From: Hyphochytrium catenoides
Lineage: Eukaryota > Sar > Hyphochytriomycetes > Hyphochytriales > Hyphochytriaceae
DNA length: 64,000 nt
NCBI GenBank assembly: GCA_900088475.1
Contig: FLMG01000137.1
Coordinates: 1 to 64,000 of the forward strand
Reading direction: 5' to 3'
The first letter of the stretch is position 1, and every line of letters begins with the position of its first letter. A model generated the notes under the pieces. That model was not told the origin of the DNA, made no database searches, and was given only the letters and a program-made list of their open reading frames with translations. This document shows, piece after piece, positions 37,465-48,999 of this stretch. A program made the position numbers and the translations under genes.

Positions 37465-40140
37465 ATGGCGGCAGAAGACGATGGGCGCAGTCTTCTCTTG
37501 CAGGCTGAGGAGCTGAACTGCAGGGCGAATGGATTGTACACTGCAGGCAGATACCAGGAGGCAGTGGCTCTGTATCGAGCAGCTAATCGGGTTCTCGAGA
37601 CCCGCGCAGAGTTCGCCGCTTACAGGTCGAAGTATCATTCCAATAGCGCGCAGGCACTCATTCAGGCCCAGGAGCATGAGGAAGCTGAAAAAGGTCAGGG
37701 CGCGGAGTGAAAGCAGTTTTCGAGCTTCTCTGCTTTGTACCTTTCTCTTACTCCGTGCAAATATGACCAACATCCTCCGACTCTGACCTCAACCCTTCCG
37801 CTTCCTCTTGCTATCACATTGCGTATGGACCTGGACCTGTTAGAAGCCCTCGCTGCAGTGAAGATGGATGTCAGTAACATCAAGGCGTGGATCCGCTTGG
37901 GCCTAGCCCAGGAGCAGCAGTACAAGCTGGAAGCGGCCATAAAATCCTTGGAGAAAGCTCAGGGCCTTGTCTTCTCCTGTCTCCTACCTGTTGCCTCTTC
38001 CGGCTCCACTTCCGCTCAGCCCTACGACCGTCTTCGAGTTCTGATCGAGAACTCTCTAGCTCGTTTAAAGAGCAATGTCCAAGGAGACGCTGTAGCACTA
38101 AAGCGGGAGAGAGAAAAGGTGGGAGAGCTAGTGAACAGCACGCAGCACCTTCGAATCAGCTTCAGGTACACGCCGATTCATCCTGCCCAGACCTGAATGT
38201 CTATTTCTCCCTGGCTAGCTCTTGCTCTGCGAGTGCTTCATGCTAGAAGAGAGCCTTTGCTTAGTCCTCAATGTAGCTTTCAGCCGTCTTTTCTCCTCTC
38301 TTTCAATCTCTTCTCCACGTCTTTCTGCCAGGCTCCTGCTTGTTCTTGCCCCTTCGCCCCTATCGTCTTCACTGTCTGTGCTATTGATCCCTTATAGATT
38401 ACCGGTCCTGCCTTAGAGTACCGACTCCGCAGTCCGTCGTCCCTGGTCGGTGGTACGACCTTCGCCTAGTGCTTGGAAACGAGTTTGGACTCTTCCAGAG
38501 GTCTCTTTTAGAAGGACAGCCTCCGTTCACTGTTGAGGTCTCTCTGCTTAGCTTCCCATCACCCAGCCAGAAGGAAAAGGTAACCGGAAAGTCAGGGACT
38601 GAAGCCGAACGGAACTGGGAGGTTGTCACGGAGCCAGAGCTCCTTTCGTTCTCTTCTTCTGGCAAGGTAGACTTCCAGTTTTGCGTCAGACGGGAGGCAT
38701 CTGGAGAGCCCAAGGCTTTACTGAAGGACAGAGGAATCGGGCTCTTGGAAGACCAAGAGAAAGAGGAAATTGTGCTAGTGATTCGGCCCCACCCATCGTC
38801 TCTGTCCATTGCTATGGGGAGAGAGGTGGAAATCCTCCCTCTTGCCTCAAGGCCCATGCTACTAGTGGACAGGAAATGCGAGCATCGTCTCCCTGCAGAA
38901 AGCACAGTGGGCGACGATTGGCGGGAGCGCAGAACCCAAGGCCAAGATGAGAGACCAGAGTTGTACGTGAGCGGAGGATGCCGTCTGGTGGACATTGAAG
39001 GCTTCTCCTTCCCTATCCTTATCAGCGAGGCACCAGGCGACCTTGGTAAGTGCGCAGGATGGCTGAGCAGGCTGCTAGAGGGTCACACATTTGACTAACC
39101 GTCGTCTGTACGATAGGCATCGGAGGCAAGGTAGAAAGTTAGACTCCAGGGCTTACATGGAATTCCTACTATTCCAGACATCTCTCTCTCTCCTCTCTCT
39201 CCTTTCTCCAGTCTCTCTCTCTCTCACTTGATCTCTAAATATGGATTTTGTCCTCCCTCTTCTCCTTCCGTTCGTTCTAACTCGTACTTCTGGTCCTTCG
39301 GTGAAGGTCTGGGACAGCAGCCTCCTCTTAATTCAGTATCTTGTGGCTCACGCTACGGAGCTACGCGGTCAGCGATGCATTGAACTGGGCAGTGGGACGG
39401 GGATTGTTGGGATTGTTGCTGGCATCCTCGGCTTGCCCTCTCTGCTGACTGACCTGGCGGTGGGTAACGTAGTCTCTGTTGAAGGCTCGAGGACACTCTT
39501 CCCTTCAATCAGCTAGATCGTGGCTGTCTCATTGACACTCGTACTCCACTCCTTCTTTGTTGTTTTTTGCTCACTCAACTCTCTTTTGCGGTTCATCTTT
39601 GTTCTTTATCCCTTGTATGGCTTCCCTCTCTGCCTGTTTCTACTTCCCGGGGTCTATCTGACGTCAACTGACAGTGCCTTCTGGCCTCCATTTCATGGCT
39701 TCTTATTAAGCGGCGCTGCCATCTCTCTCTTCTGACCCCTCCTCTACCTCCGATTCCCTCACTCTTCTCTCCTTTATCAGGAGGTTGTCCCGCTATTAGA
39801 TGCAAACATAGCACTCAACGCGGCGCGTCTTCCTTGCGACTCCACTCTCCGGGCTCAGGCTCACAGCTGGGGCACCGATACCTCAGGCTTCGAGCCGTTC
39901 GACATTATCCTTATGTCGGATGTCGTGTACGACCCGGCTGGCTATGAGCCTTTACTAGCTTCCCTTCAAGCACTGAGTGACAGGAACTCCAACATTATAA
40001 TGGCGTACAAGAAGCGGCACCCTAGGGATGACGAGTTCTTCACTCTGGCGCGGAGAGAATTTGAGATCTGGGAAGAGACGGACACCAGCTTTATAGACCT
40101 TCCCTCCAAGATCCTCCACTTTCGACGGAATAAAGGGTAA
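37465..40140 (+). CDS. TPR domain fused to METTL21-like methyltransferase
   Basis: Six exons agree in phase: 37465-37693, 37844-38165, 38417-39045, 39117-39130, 39307-39459 and 39781-40140, giving 568 residues. The N-terminal 120 residues form TPR-like helical pairs (AEELNCRANGLYTAGRYQEA; DVSNIKAWIRLGLAQEQQY). The middle 200 residues are an unrecognised, probably beta-rich region. The C-terminus is a seven-beta-strand methyltransferase of the METTL21/METTL18 group: GGKVWDSSLLL, motif I ELGSGTGIVGIVAG, LLTDL, LPC, and the post-I acidic site DIILMSDVVYDPAGYEPL. Members methylate lysine on chaperones or translation factors; a TPR platform would suit chaperone substrates, but the target is inference. 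The fourth exon is only 14 nt (encoding part of GIGGK). Confidence 0.88.
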
Positions 40141-40744
40141 TCCAGCACAGCATAAACAAAACCAAAGAAGTACTTGTGCCGTAAGCCTGGCAAGGGCACT
40201 GTCCTAAAATAGGCAGACGTAAAGCTCGCCCAGAACTTCCACATTGGTTGCTGGCATCTACTGTAGCAAAACTGCCGCCTTCTTCAAGAGCACGCGGAGG
40301 GTTGCGGTCGGTTGAAAGCCAAGGAAGAAGGGCCTATCTATTGGGAGCAACAAGCTGCGAAAGAGTGAAGGATGCAGAGTCCCAGATTATGAGATAGCGG
40401 GAAAGATGATGGACCGGAAGGAAACAGCATGCGCAGTCTCTCACTAGGCCTCTTAGCTGAATCCAGGAGCAAAGCAGCCAAGACGTGGGCTCTTATTCGC
40501 ACTTGAGGGCGTACATGGACATCAGATAGAGACAAAGATGTATAGATAAGAAGGCAGAGACCAGACAGACAACGTCGAAGAAGTGATAGCTTGCTATTGG
40601 AGGAGCTCTTTAAATATGGAACAGATCAGAAAATGGACAACAAAATGAGGACATGCGGCTATGGGGCGCTCGATGGCACTTTATCTTTCTCTCTCTCTCT
40701 CTTTTATATCTCCCTCCCTCCTCATGACGCTAATATTCTCCTAA
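40141..40744. other. Convergent spacer
   Basis: About 600 bases between the stops of the TPR-methyltransferase and the desaturase genes. A short CT run lies near 40.69-40.72 kb. No gene was seen. Confidence 0.6.
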
Positions 40745-41692
40745 TTATGCTGCCTTTACCTTCCCCTCGACGACAGGGCAAGCAAGCTTCTCTTTCTCTG
40801 CAGCAGCTCTCTGCTTCTTGGTAATCTCCCATGCATCGTGGGCGCGCTTGCGGTCCCAGACCAGCCCCAGCTTTGCGAAGAAGTCAATGAACATCTTGGA
40901 CGGGTTGAACTGGGAGGAGACGCCGAACTCACTGGCAGCGTAATCATAGGGGAACTTGTGGTGCCAGTTATGCCAGCCCTCGCCCACAGCGACAATGGAG
41001 ACAAACCTGTTCTCCGACGGGTTGATTTTTGGGTCGTAAGGCCTGTCTCCCCAGAAGTGAGCTGCACTGTTGACGCACCAGGTGAAGTGCAGGACCAGCG
41101 TGTACCGGAGAACGCCAGCTACCCAGTAGCCCAGCCAAAAGTTCTCTCCCCAGCAGACAGCAGGGACAATAGCAGGGATAAGGAAGCACCAGACAAAGTT
41201 CCACCATGGGTCCAGCTTGTGCTGGAAGCGGACGATAGGATCGGCCCAGAGATCATCAAAGTTCAGCTTCTTGCCTGCATCAATAACCTTCTGGTCCTTG
41301 TTCACCAAGAGCCAGCCGACGTGGGCGAAGAAGAAACCCTTCATGGCATTGTGCGGGTCAGCGTCTGTCTCGGAGTGCTTATGATGGACTCTGTGGTCTC
41401 TGGACCAATGATAGATGGAGCCTTGGTTAGCAATGGAGTTGAAGATCATGAGAATCAGTCGGACAGGGAAGGCAGCCTTGTAGCTGCGATGTGACCACAA
41501 TCTATGAGCTCCAGCCGTGATGCCAATGCCACTGATGGGCCATAGGATGAAAGTGAAGAGGAGAGTCTGCCACTTGCACTGGTTCAAGTACATCAGCCCA
41601 ATGATGGATCCGATGTGGATGAATGAGATGTATCCCACCATAAACCACCGCAGATTCCCTATGATGCCTTTAGAAGCATCGTAAGCTGGCAT
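40745..41692 (-). CDS. Acyl-CoA delta-9 desaturase
   Basis: A single uninterrupted exon of 315 residues. The enzyme introduces the first double bond into stearoyl/palmitoyl-CoA in the ER, using cytochrome b5 and O2. All three histidine boxes of the family are present: HRLWSH, HRVHHK and HNWHHKFP, along with hydrophobic pairs (near residues 17-60 and 165-210) expected to span the membrane twice each. WSRDHRVHHKHSETDADPHN and NSAAHFWGDRPYD are typical of acyl-CoA rather than acyl-ACP enzymes. No fused cytochrome b5 domain follows; the C-terminus is Lys/Glu-rich. The lack of introns stands out against the intron-rich neighbours. The antisense of the region upstream reads as a CT-rich leader. Confidence 0.95.
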   Translation of the reverse strand: MPAYDASKGIIGNLRWFMVGYISFIHIGSIIGLMYLNQCKWQTLLFTFILWPISGIGITAGAHRLWSHRSYKAAFPVRLILMIFNSIANQGSIYHWSRDHRVHHKHSETDADPHNAMKGFFFAHVGWLLVNKDQKVIDAGKKLNFDDLWADPIVRFQHKLDPWWNFVWCFLIPAIVPAVCWGENFWLGYWVAGVLRYTLVLHFTWCVNSAAHFWGDRPYDPKINPSENRFVSIVAVGEGWHNWHHKFPYDYAASEFGVSSQFNPSKMFIDFFAKLGLVWDRKRAHDAWEITKKQRAAAEKEKLACPVVEGKVKAA

Positions 41693-44600
41693 CTTTCGCG
41701 ATAGGGAAAAGCTTCAAAGAGAAGCTTCAAAAGGCGATGACGGAGATCTGGAAGATCTGAGCTGCTCAGACGGAAAGATTTCGAGACCGCGGCAGCAAGC
41801 GGCAGATGAGACAGGTTGGACGGATTGCTGTTGGCCTGGAGAAAGAAGAAGTGAGCTCTTAGGAGCAGAGAACAGAGGATAAGCAACTGGCTCGAGGTGG
41901 CAGGAAAGAAAGAGAGAGAAAGGGAGAGAGAGAGAGAACAGGAGTGAAGGTTGAGATGAGAAGAGAGCGAGTGGGAGAGTGGGGGAGGAGAGAGGGTGGG
42001 GAAGAGAGAGACAGTTGTCCACATCATGTGGAGAAGATGGGGCGTCAAGGGAAGAGGGAAGAGGATTGCTACCATCTCTGTCTTCTCCTTCCCTCCACCC
42101 AGAGCTGCTGGTCTGTGTCTGTCTCTTTACGTGTGTTGCTTGTCCTCGTCATCAGCCGGCGCTGATGATGTGAGGAGGGAGAGGACGCGCAACTGGGAAA
42201 GGGAACGTACAAGGAGATACTACTTGTGGAACGAACGGAGAGAACAGAGGGAGAGGGGGAGAGAGGAGCCACGAAGAAGATCGGGGTTCGAATCCAGGAC
42301 TGTCAGCTCTTGGTCCTTGATACCTGCTCTCTCTCTCTCTCTCTCTCACTCTCTCTCGCTCTCTCTCGCTCTCTCTCTCTCTCGCTGTCTTTCTCTCTCT
42401 CTTTCCTTCTCTTTCTCCCTCCTCCTCTCTCTTTCCTTCTCTCTTTCTCTCTGTCTCTCTTTCTTTGGTCTCTCCTTTCCCTCTATCTCTCTCTCTACGC
42501 TCTGTCTCACTCTCTCTCTCTTGCCTGTCTCGCTCTGTTTGTCTTCCTCACTGCTTCTTTCGCTCTGTCTCCCCTTGGCCCTTTTTTATATCTAGAACTT
42601 CCATCTCTATGCTCATTCTGTCTCTCGCAATGTCCCCTTCTCTCTTCCACTCCCGCTTATCTCTCCATTTCTCTTTCTCTTTCCCTCTTCTAAAAGATCT
42701 CACGAGAGCCTAAGACATGGTGGTCTTATTCCTGTCATCCGATTGGCTAGGACCTCTTAGTATCTTAGTCCACTCTCCTCTGATTGGCTGAGCTCCCTCC
42801 CAGGTCACAACAACTTGCACCTTGACCTCACCATATTACTACTACCACCATACCTACAATTAAAACCATTCAAAACCTACTATTACTCCTAGTATACTAT
42901 TATAGATACAATAGCAGTAGGAACAAAAACCTCTCACCAGAGCAGTAGTAATATCATCGGAGGCTAAACACCTAACACTATCGCCTATGTGGATACTAAT
43001 ACGCGCTGGTCCTGGGTGACATCACGGCGGCCGCGCTGATGAGCTGGTGAGAGCACCGCCGCCGCGGGTCGGAAGACAGAAAGAATTTGAAGACTGGACG
43101 GAGAATCGCAGTGCGGGCGGCCATGTCGTGCTGTGCGGTCCAAGTGCACCTGCAGATGTGTTTATGATCATGACGATGAGACGATGGACGTGACAGGATG
43201 GACGGAACTCTCTCTCTTTATTTGAGGGCTCACCCACGTTGCGCTCATAGACGCTTGGAAAGCTGACAGCCATCTACCCTTCTTTCTGTTCTCTGTGGCC
43301 GCCCTTCCTCTCCCCTCCCTCTGTACCGTTCGTGCGTGAAGAAGGTGTCACGGTGGGGTGAAAAGTGCACAGGTGGGCGCTGAGGGCGATGGAACGTGGA
43401 AGAGCTGAGCTGCTAGGGTGAAAAGTCGTAACGACATGACAGGGCTCGTCACCGCGAGCAAGCTTGTCATCACTCTCTGTTTGGCTTATTATATTACCGA
43501 TGATCTAGAGAAGAGTAGAGGGCTTAGTTTATAGAAGCTGTTATGTCATCACACTTCATCTCCACTGTTACTTGCTTTACTGGCGCGGCGGATCCCCATA
43601 TTTCTCAATGACAACCAGAGAGTGGAACAGGAGAGGTGGGTCACTTTCCGTGACGCTACAGGCTTTACGTAGAGCTTCAATAGGCGTCATTGAAGCAAGC
43701 TCTATACGACGATAATAGCTTCATAATACTTCCCTGTGTGGTTTGTCGCGTCTACATACAGCTTGGTGTCACGTCATCACTGGATGGGTCCCCAGTATGG
43801 ACAAAGACGAGTGCAGCGTGACTCATTGATAGGGATAAGGTGTTCTGAAGCCTCAATGGTAGCCCTGTTAACGTCGTGTTGGGAATCGGTAAGGACGCTG
43901 TTAGAGGGCGGAGCTACCGGCAATGCGGTTTGGCAATGGGCGGCGTTCTTTCCTTCTTCTACTTCTTCATCATCGAGCAGATGCATGCAGTATCGCACTA
44001 TAAAGAATAGCTATATTTTACTCTAGGAAGCGTCATCCCGCTTAGGGCTTAGGGGTGACTGGTACAGCCAACCTAACGCCCCACCTGAGTGCCCTCTACT
44101 ATCTTCTGTACTACTGGGAGGAAGAGGCCAGTGAAAGATGGAAACAATAAGTAAGGAACAAGATGAAAGGAACAGCAACGGTCACTAGCTTTCTCTCGGT
44201 GCTTCGTGATGGGCGTGAGAAAAGCTAATGCATCTCCTTCAACGTGTTATTGCGCCCGGTGAGGCGCTAGAGAAAGTGCTTGTCCTGAGATCACGTAAAT
44301 AATGTAGGAAGAAGAGCAATGATTGGCATATCAAGATATTGTATGGCTTGAGCTGCCAAAAGGCATATAAATAGCTGTATGGTGGTGGGGTGCGTACTAG
44401 GAGAAGGGAAGAAGGCATCTTGTCTACAAGCAACATGTTATGAACCCCTTCCCTGGTACAAGCTATGATAGCGTATGGCGCCTTAGAGCAGCCCAGCGGG
44501 CCGACACCCTTCTGTTGCTACACCTTTTTGCCTGGCACTTGTCTGAAACTCTATTTATTGGCCCGTCCGGCATCTTTATAATGATGAGCACCTTCCACCA

Positions 44601-45257
44601 CAGTGCCCGAGACGTCACCAGCGAGCTGAGAGGCTTCCTTCTGGAGAAAGCGAAGGAAGAAGAATAAGGCCCCCCGCGAAGGATACGAGAAGAAGTTCAG
44701 TCAATAGTCAAGGAAGGCAGGGAGAGGTCCGCCACAGTCGTAAGACGCCGGTCTTCCTTGATAAGTACTATCCAATTAGAAGAAAGGTGAAGAAAGTGAA
44801 CAACAAGAAAGAATTCTGCAAATGTCTGAAGAGCAATTTACTTTGAAGAGCACAAGCAAGGAGCTCCAACTCATCACAATTTAGCACTCTACCGAACCGC
44901 TGCGGTCCCAGAGACAAGCACAGTGCGCAGAGTGAAGCGGTAAAAAGAGACTCTAGACACTCTGCTCTCGCTCTGGTCTCAAAGAGAATAGGTGGTACAA
45001 GCAGCACACGTCACCACATACTAAGCGCACGCATCAATATCCCGTTGCTTAGGATGAGTCAGGTCTACCTTTTGCATAAGAATCCACTTATGAAGGGATT
45101 GAGTCCATTGTTAGCAAGAATGGCTTCGCTGAAGAGTTGACCGCTAAAAGAGGCAGATGGAAACCAATCGTCAAAAGGGCCTCCTGTCTTCTTCGCTACT
45201 TCCTCTCCGCAGTTTCCTCTGTTCATTCTCAACTCTGTCACAAGCAGCCTTTCTTCA
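41693..45257. other. Long spacer with microsatellite
   Basis: About 3.6 kb with no convincing gene. It holds GA tracts (41.89-41.95 kb), the CT microsatellite at 42.3-42.7 kb, and two GATTGGCT elements (inverted CCAAT) near 42.74 and 42.78 kb. Weak frames occur at 43.02-43.27 kb, 43.74-44.03 kb and a 75-codon plus frame from the ATG at 44440; none has a recognised motif. Confidence 0.5.
42320..42700. repeat. Long CT-rich microsatellite
   Basis: Nearly 400 bases of imperfect (CT)n with interspersions of CTCG, CTTT and CTGT. It translates to Ser/Leu runs, which explains several spurious open frames. Strand asymmetry is almost complete (C+T). Confidence 0.9.
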
Positions 45258-47811
45258 TCAAAACATCTGCTGCAAGAATCGAGCGACAACGCTTCTCCAG
45301 TTCTCCTCGCCTTCATCATGTGAAGGTACTACCGGAGAACCAGAAGAGGAAGAAGAGGATTCAGAGTTCACGGCATCAAGTAGAACCTTGATCCCGTCAT
45401 GGGAGAGGTCATCAAGCCCTACATTCAAGGAGAACAAGGACGGGTACTCTGTCGTCTCCTTCAGGAGGGGAACGAATGCACGTGCGCCGTCGTCGCCCAT
45501 GGGATTCCCGTCCAGAGCCATGTAGAAGCGATACCATTGCTTACCCTTCTGTTTACCTCTCTTCAGCACCGCTGTCGCAAGGGCCCGAGCCCCAGTGGGT
45601 CCAATTGCATTTAGGGATAACCGGAGGTGGTCTATCATCATATGCGTAGGGATAACCGCGGCCAGAGCACAGGCTCCTTCATCATCAACATTCTGGTTTA
45701 TGAGAGATAGGCTGTCCAAGTTAGTGTTGGTCTTTAAACTCTCGGCTAGATAGGCTACACCGATTCCCGTGATCTTCTTCCGCGAGGGTTGGGTTGTTTG
45801 AGCCCCTAGGACGTCATCACTGAGACCTGGAATGCGAGCTGGCGGCTGCCAGCATCTTGGCGCTGCTAGTGCGGTTGTGATGCTGCTCTGGCCCCTTTCC
45901 TCTCGCTGTCTGCGTAGATCCGCTGAAGAACAAGTAAACCTAGACGGTCCACCAGATGCCGTCGTCCTGGGTGATGCACCTGAGAGCTTCTGGTGTCTCA
46001 TGTCCATGACCGTCTGCAGGCCGTACCACATAAGGTTCATTCCATCGAGTGTTAGGTCACCCAAGGATTGATTTACTTTCAATCCGTCTGCTAGCCCCTT
46101 GCAACCTTCATCGCCTATATCACACTCAGACAAGTTGAGCCCTTTTAGTCCCTTGTTATGGGCAAGGCCACGACCGATCGCCTTCGCTCCCTCATCCCCC
46201 AGAGGATTCGACGCAAGGGAGAGGAAGTCAACGGTATGATTGCGCGCGAGAAATATGGTGAGTCCTTCAGCTTGAGAAGAGGCGATGCTGCAGGAATCAA
46301 GAAAAAGAATCATAATGCTCCGGTTCTCCTCAAGCGCCGCGAAGAGAGGTGAAGCATCTTCCATTGGATTATCAAATATACGAAGGTTCACCAAGCTCTC
46401 ATTAACCTTGATTCCATCAGCCAGCTCGCTCAGCGCTTCCCTATCGTGAAGTCCACAGTGACTCAGCGACAATGCAACTAAGGTCTTGTTCACACCCAAT
46501 GCTGGGCCAATCTCCCTCCAGACCTCACGCGACCGTTTGGCGTCGTCAAGAGCGGCTCCACAGTCAAGGAGATCGACGAGTTGCAATGTCTTGTTCGTTC
46601 GTAAGACTACTCCCCACTGCCTCCATGCATCGGCAGACAGCTGGACATGGTGAAGGGTGAGACCTGTGACGCTCTTGTTTCTCAGTAGCGCGCGGACAAG
46701 TCTCACATCATTGACACCATCAGCTTGGCCACCCAGAATCTTAACATCGGTCAGGGAGGTGCTTGTCTCTAGAAGCTCTGCCAGTTGTTGGCCAGACGCT
46801 GCCCTGAGGTTTATGATCTCTAGTGCTTTTAGAGTGTTCCTTTTAGCGATGGCATCGAGAACAGATCCCAAGCCTCCTTCTTCTTCTTCTCTTGTCATTT
46901 CCTTGTCAACCGTCTTGGCAGGAACATCACTGATCGCCAGACTCTGCAGAGATTGACTATTGACGACACCCTCCGCCAATCTCTTCAATCCCATATGGCC
47001 CAATGGCACACCGGCAATATCCAGTCGCTTTAGCACTGCGTGGGCTGCCACTAAAATCTGTCGAAAGTAGTCTCCAGATTGCTCCGTAAGTCGGCACGAT
47101 TTGTCGAAGACGAGAGAGTCGACCTTTAAGCCTGCATCGACACCATTCGCTAGGATGTGCGTCAGTCTGTCGGTCACGGCTTCACCTCCGAGCCAAAGCG
47201 TGATCGGCACCTGCCGCTGAAGAAGACTGGTGATAAGAGCTTCCTCCCATCCTCTATCACTTTCACCGCCGCCGCCCAGGGTAGGAAGGACCGAGCCAAT
47301 CCACAGTCCGCGGACACTCCGATTCTTCTCCAATCCCTGCGCCAGTAGGATCATGTCCTTCGAGTGAATGGCCCGGAAGGTCAAGTTCTGAATGAGACAC
47401 TGTCCTCTCCTCAAGGTCCTGCCCGCAGGATCGGCTGTCTCCTCTCTTCGTCCCATGGCCGTATCCTCGATCAGGGTCTCTCCATCTTCACTGAGAACTT
47501 CAGATAGGAGCTTGACGTCTTGAGAGGTCAACAGAAATTGCAGATCCAGGTCCGTAATACCATTGCTCTGCTTTAGAGCACTGGCAAGGAGCTTCGCGTC
47601 GTCCCCTAGCGGTGTAGTATGGGCGACGAGTGATCTTGGACGGGAGGTAGTAGTAGTCGGAAGGGGATGAGGCTAGCCTCAACTCTCTAAGCTGCTCATC
47701 TTCGTCCACGAAGGTAACGGGATCGCTTGATTGGTCAGAAATCGTACCGTTGAGCTCAAGATATCCTAGGCCGCGATTTTGCTTGATGTCTTTGATCACA
47801 CAGTTCCCCAT
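45258..47811 (-). CDS. Leucine-rich-repeat protein, ribonuclease-inhibitor type
   Basis: A frame of about 760 codons from roughly 47.6 to 45258 carries many 28-residue RI-type repeats (for example LASNPLGDEGAKAIGRGLAH, LNLSECDIGDEGCKGLADGL, LSLNAIGPTGARALATAVL). Such solenoids bind protein partners; no NACHT, kinase or other effector domain is visible. A Ser/Arg-rich loop near the middle (QKLSGASPRTTASGG) interrupts the solenoid. The likely start is the ATG at 47811 (MGNCVIKDIKQNRGLGYLEL), whose Gly2/Cys4 context could suit N-myristoylation/palmitoylation. Its frame does not run directly into the repeat frame, where the first good repeat reads GDDAKLLASALKQSNG. A short intron or an indel near 47.65 kb is needed, and I could not find a phase-correct splice that keeps that repeat. 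Confidence 0.78.
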
Positions 47812-48999
47812 GATGCTGCTGGGTGTTTCTGAAGCTCGGTCCGCAGACGAAGAAGTCTTTGAAGTGATGAACTGGTTGGAAGAAACACTTTGACGCCGTG
47901 TCCACCTATAGAAACAAAGATAGAACTCTTCTATGTTTGCATCTTGCTAGAGAACGAAGAAGAAAGGTTCTTCCGTGTCAGTGCAAGGACAATTTTGCCT
48001 ACAGAGACCGCAACCCTGACGCATTGTGGCCGGCATAAGTCAGAATAACTAACCTCAAGACAGCAATGAAGTCCCTCCCCAAGGCACGACCAAGCTCTTC
48101 TGGCAGATACTGCGGTGATCAAGGAATACTGTCCTTCATCATTCAGAGGAAGAGGAATAAGATATTTTGGACGCCCAGCCATCCTTCTCTCAACAACGCC
48201 ATGATGTCCAACAAGCGACTTAGACGAACTCAACAACGTGCTTGGAGCAAGAGTTTCTGAGACCTCACACTCGCCATCTTTGGAGGAACGCTACCACGAT
48301 AGCAGCACCTTCGTCTCCTCAAGCTCTCTCCTTTCATCGCAATTGATCAGGCTGCTCAAGTACCAAGCTGCTCATCAAGCTCCTCTCTCTCTCTTCATCA
48401 ATCCCCTTCTCAAACTCCTCAAGCCGTTTCCCTTCAGGCTCCTCTATTAGCTACTCTCTCTTCTCTCTCTCTCTCTTTTCCAACCTCTCTCTCTTCTCTC
48501 CGCCTCATCCAAGCTCCTCATTCAAGCACCTCCTCCAGCGCTTGGCTTCGTATCAGGATCCACGAAAGTTTGCTTCCTGACGCGATGGCAAATTTAAAGC
48601 TGGCGACCGACGTTAGCTGTCATTGTGCACAGTAGGACTTCACTCTTATGAGTGAGGAGCTAGATAGGAAGTGATGACTGTATACCAGCAAGTGGGGGAG
48701 AGAGATCCTCTCAGCTGAGTGATCCTGTGTGATTGAATATACTTCCTTGTAGTTCTGAAGACCTCATTGGACTCAGCTGTAGAGTCTCTGAGCCCATTCT
48801 TCCTTTATAGAGCTTTTGTCTTCTGATAGAGCTCAACAGCTCTGAGCTTGTCTTCCTCTGAGACTCTATTCTTGCTTTGAGGTTATGGGCACATTGCATA
48901 GCCAGACGATTCTCAATCTTGTCCCAGATTCTGTTTCTCTGCTTTACCTTTTCTTCTCACTCTGACTTACGCTGACTTACGTTTGTCTCCTCTCCTATT
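47812..48999. other. Upstream region of LRR gene and retroelement flank
   Basis: About 1.2 kb. Short frames only. CT-rich stretches occur at 48.44-48.50 kb. The 48.6-49.0 kb part could contain the remains of a long terminal repeat of the downstream element, but no matching second copy was identified. Confidence 0.4.

Noticed and set aside
40838-41494. 218-codon plus-strand frame
   Set aside because: It is the antisense shadow of the desaturase gene.
43736-44026. Plus-strand 96-codon frame and its antisense 73-codon frame
   Set aside because: Neither strand shows a domain; I considered a transposase remnant but found no catalytic motif.
44440-44667. 75-codon plus-strand frame with ATG
   Set aside because: No recognisable feature beyond an acidic C-terminus; too short to support alone.
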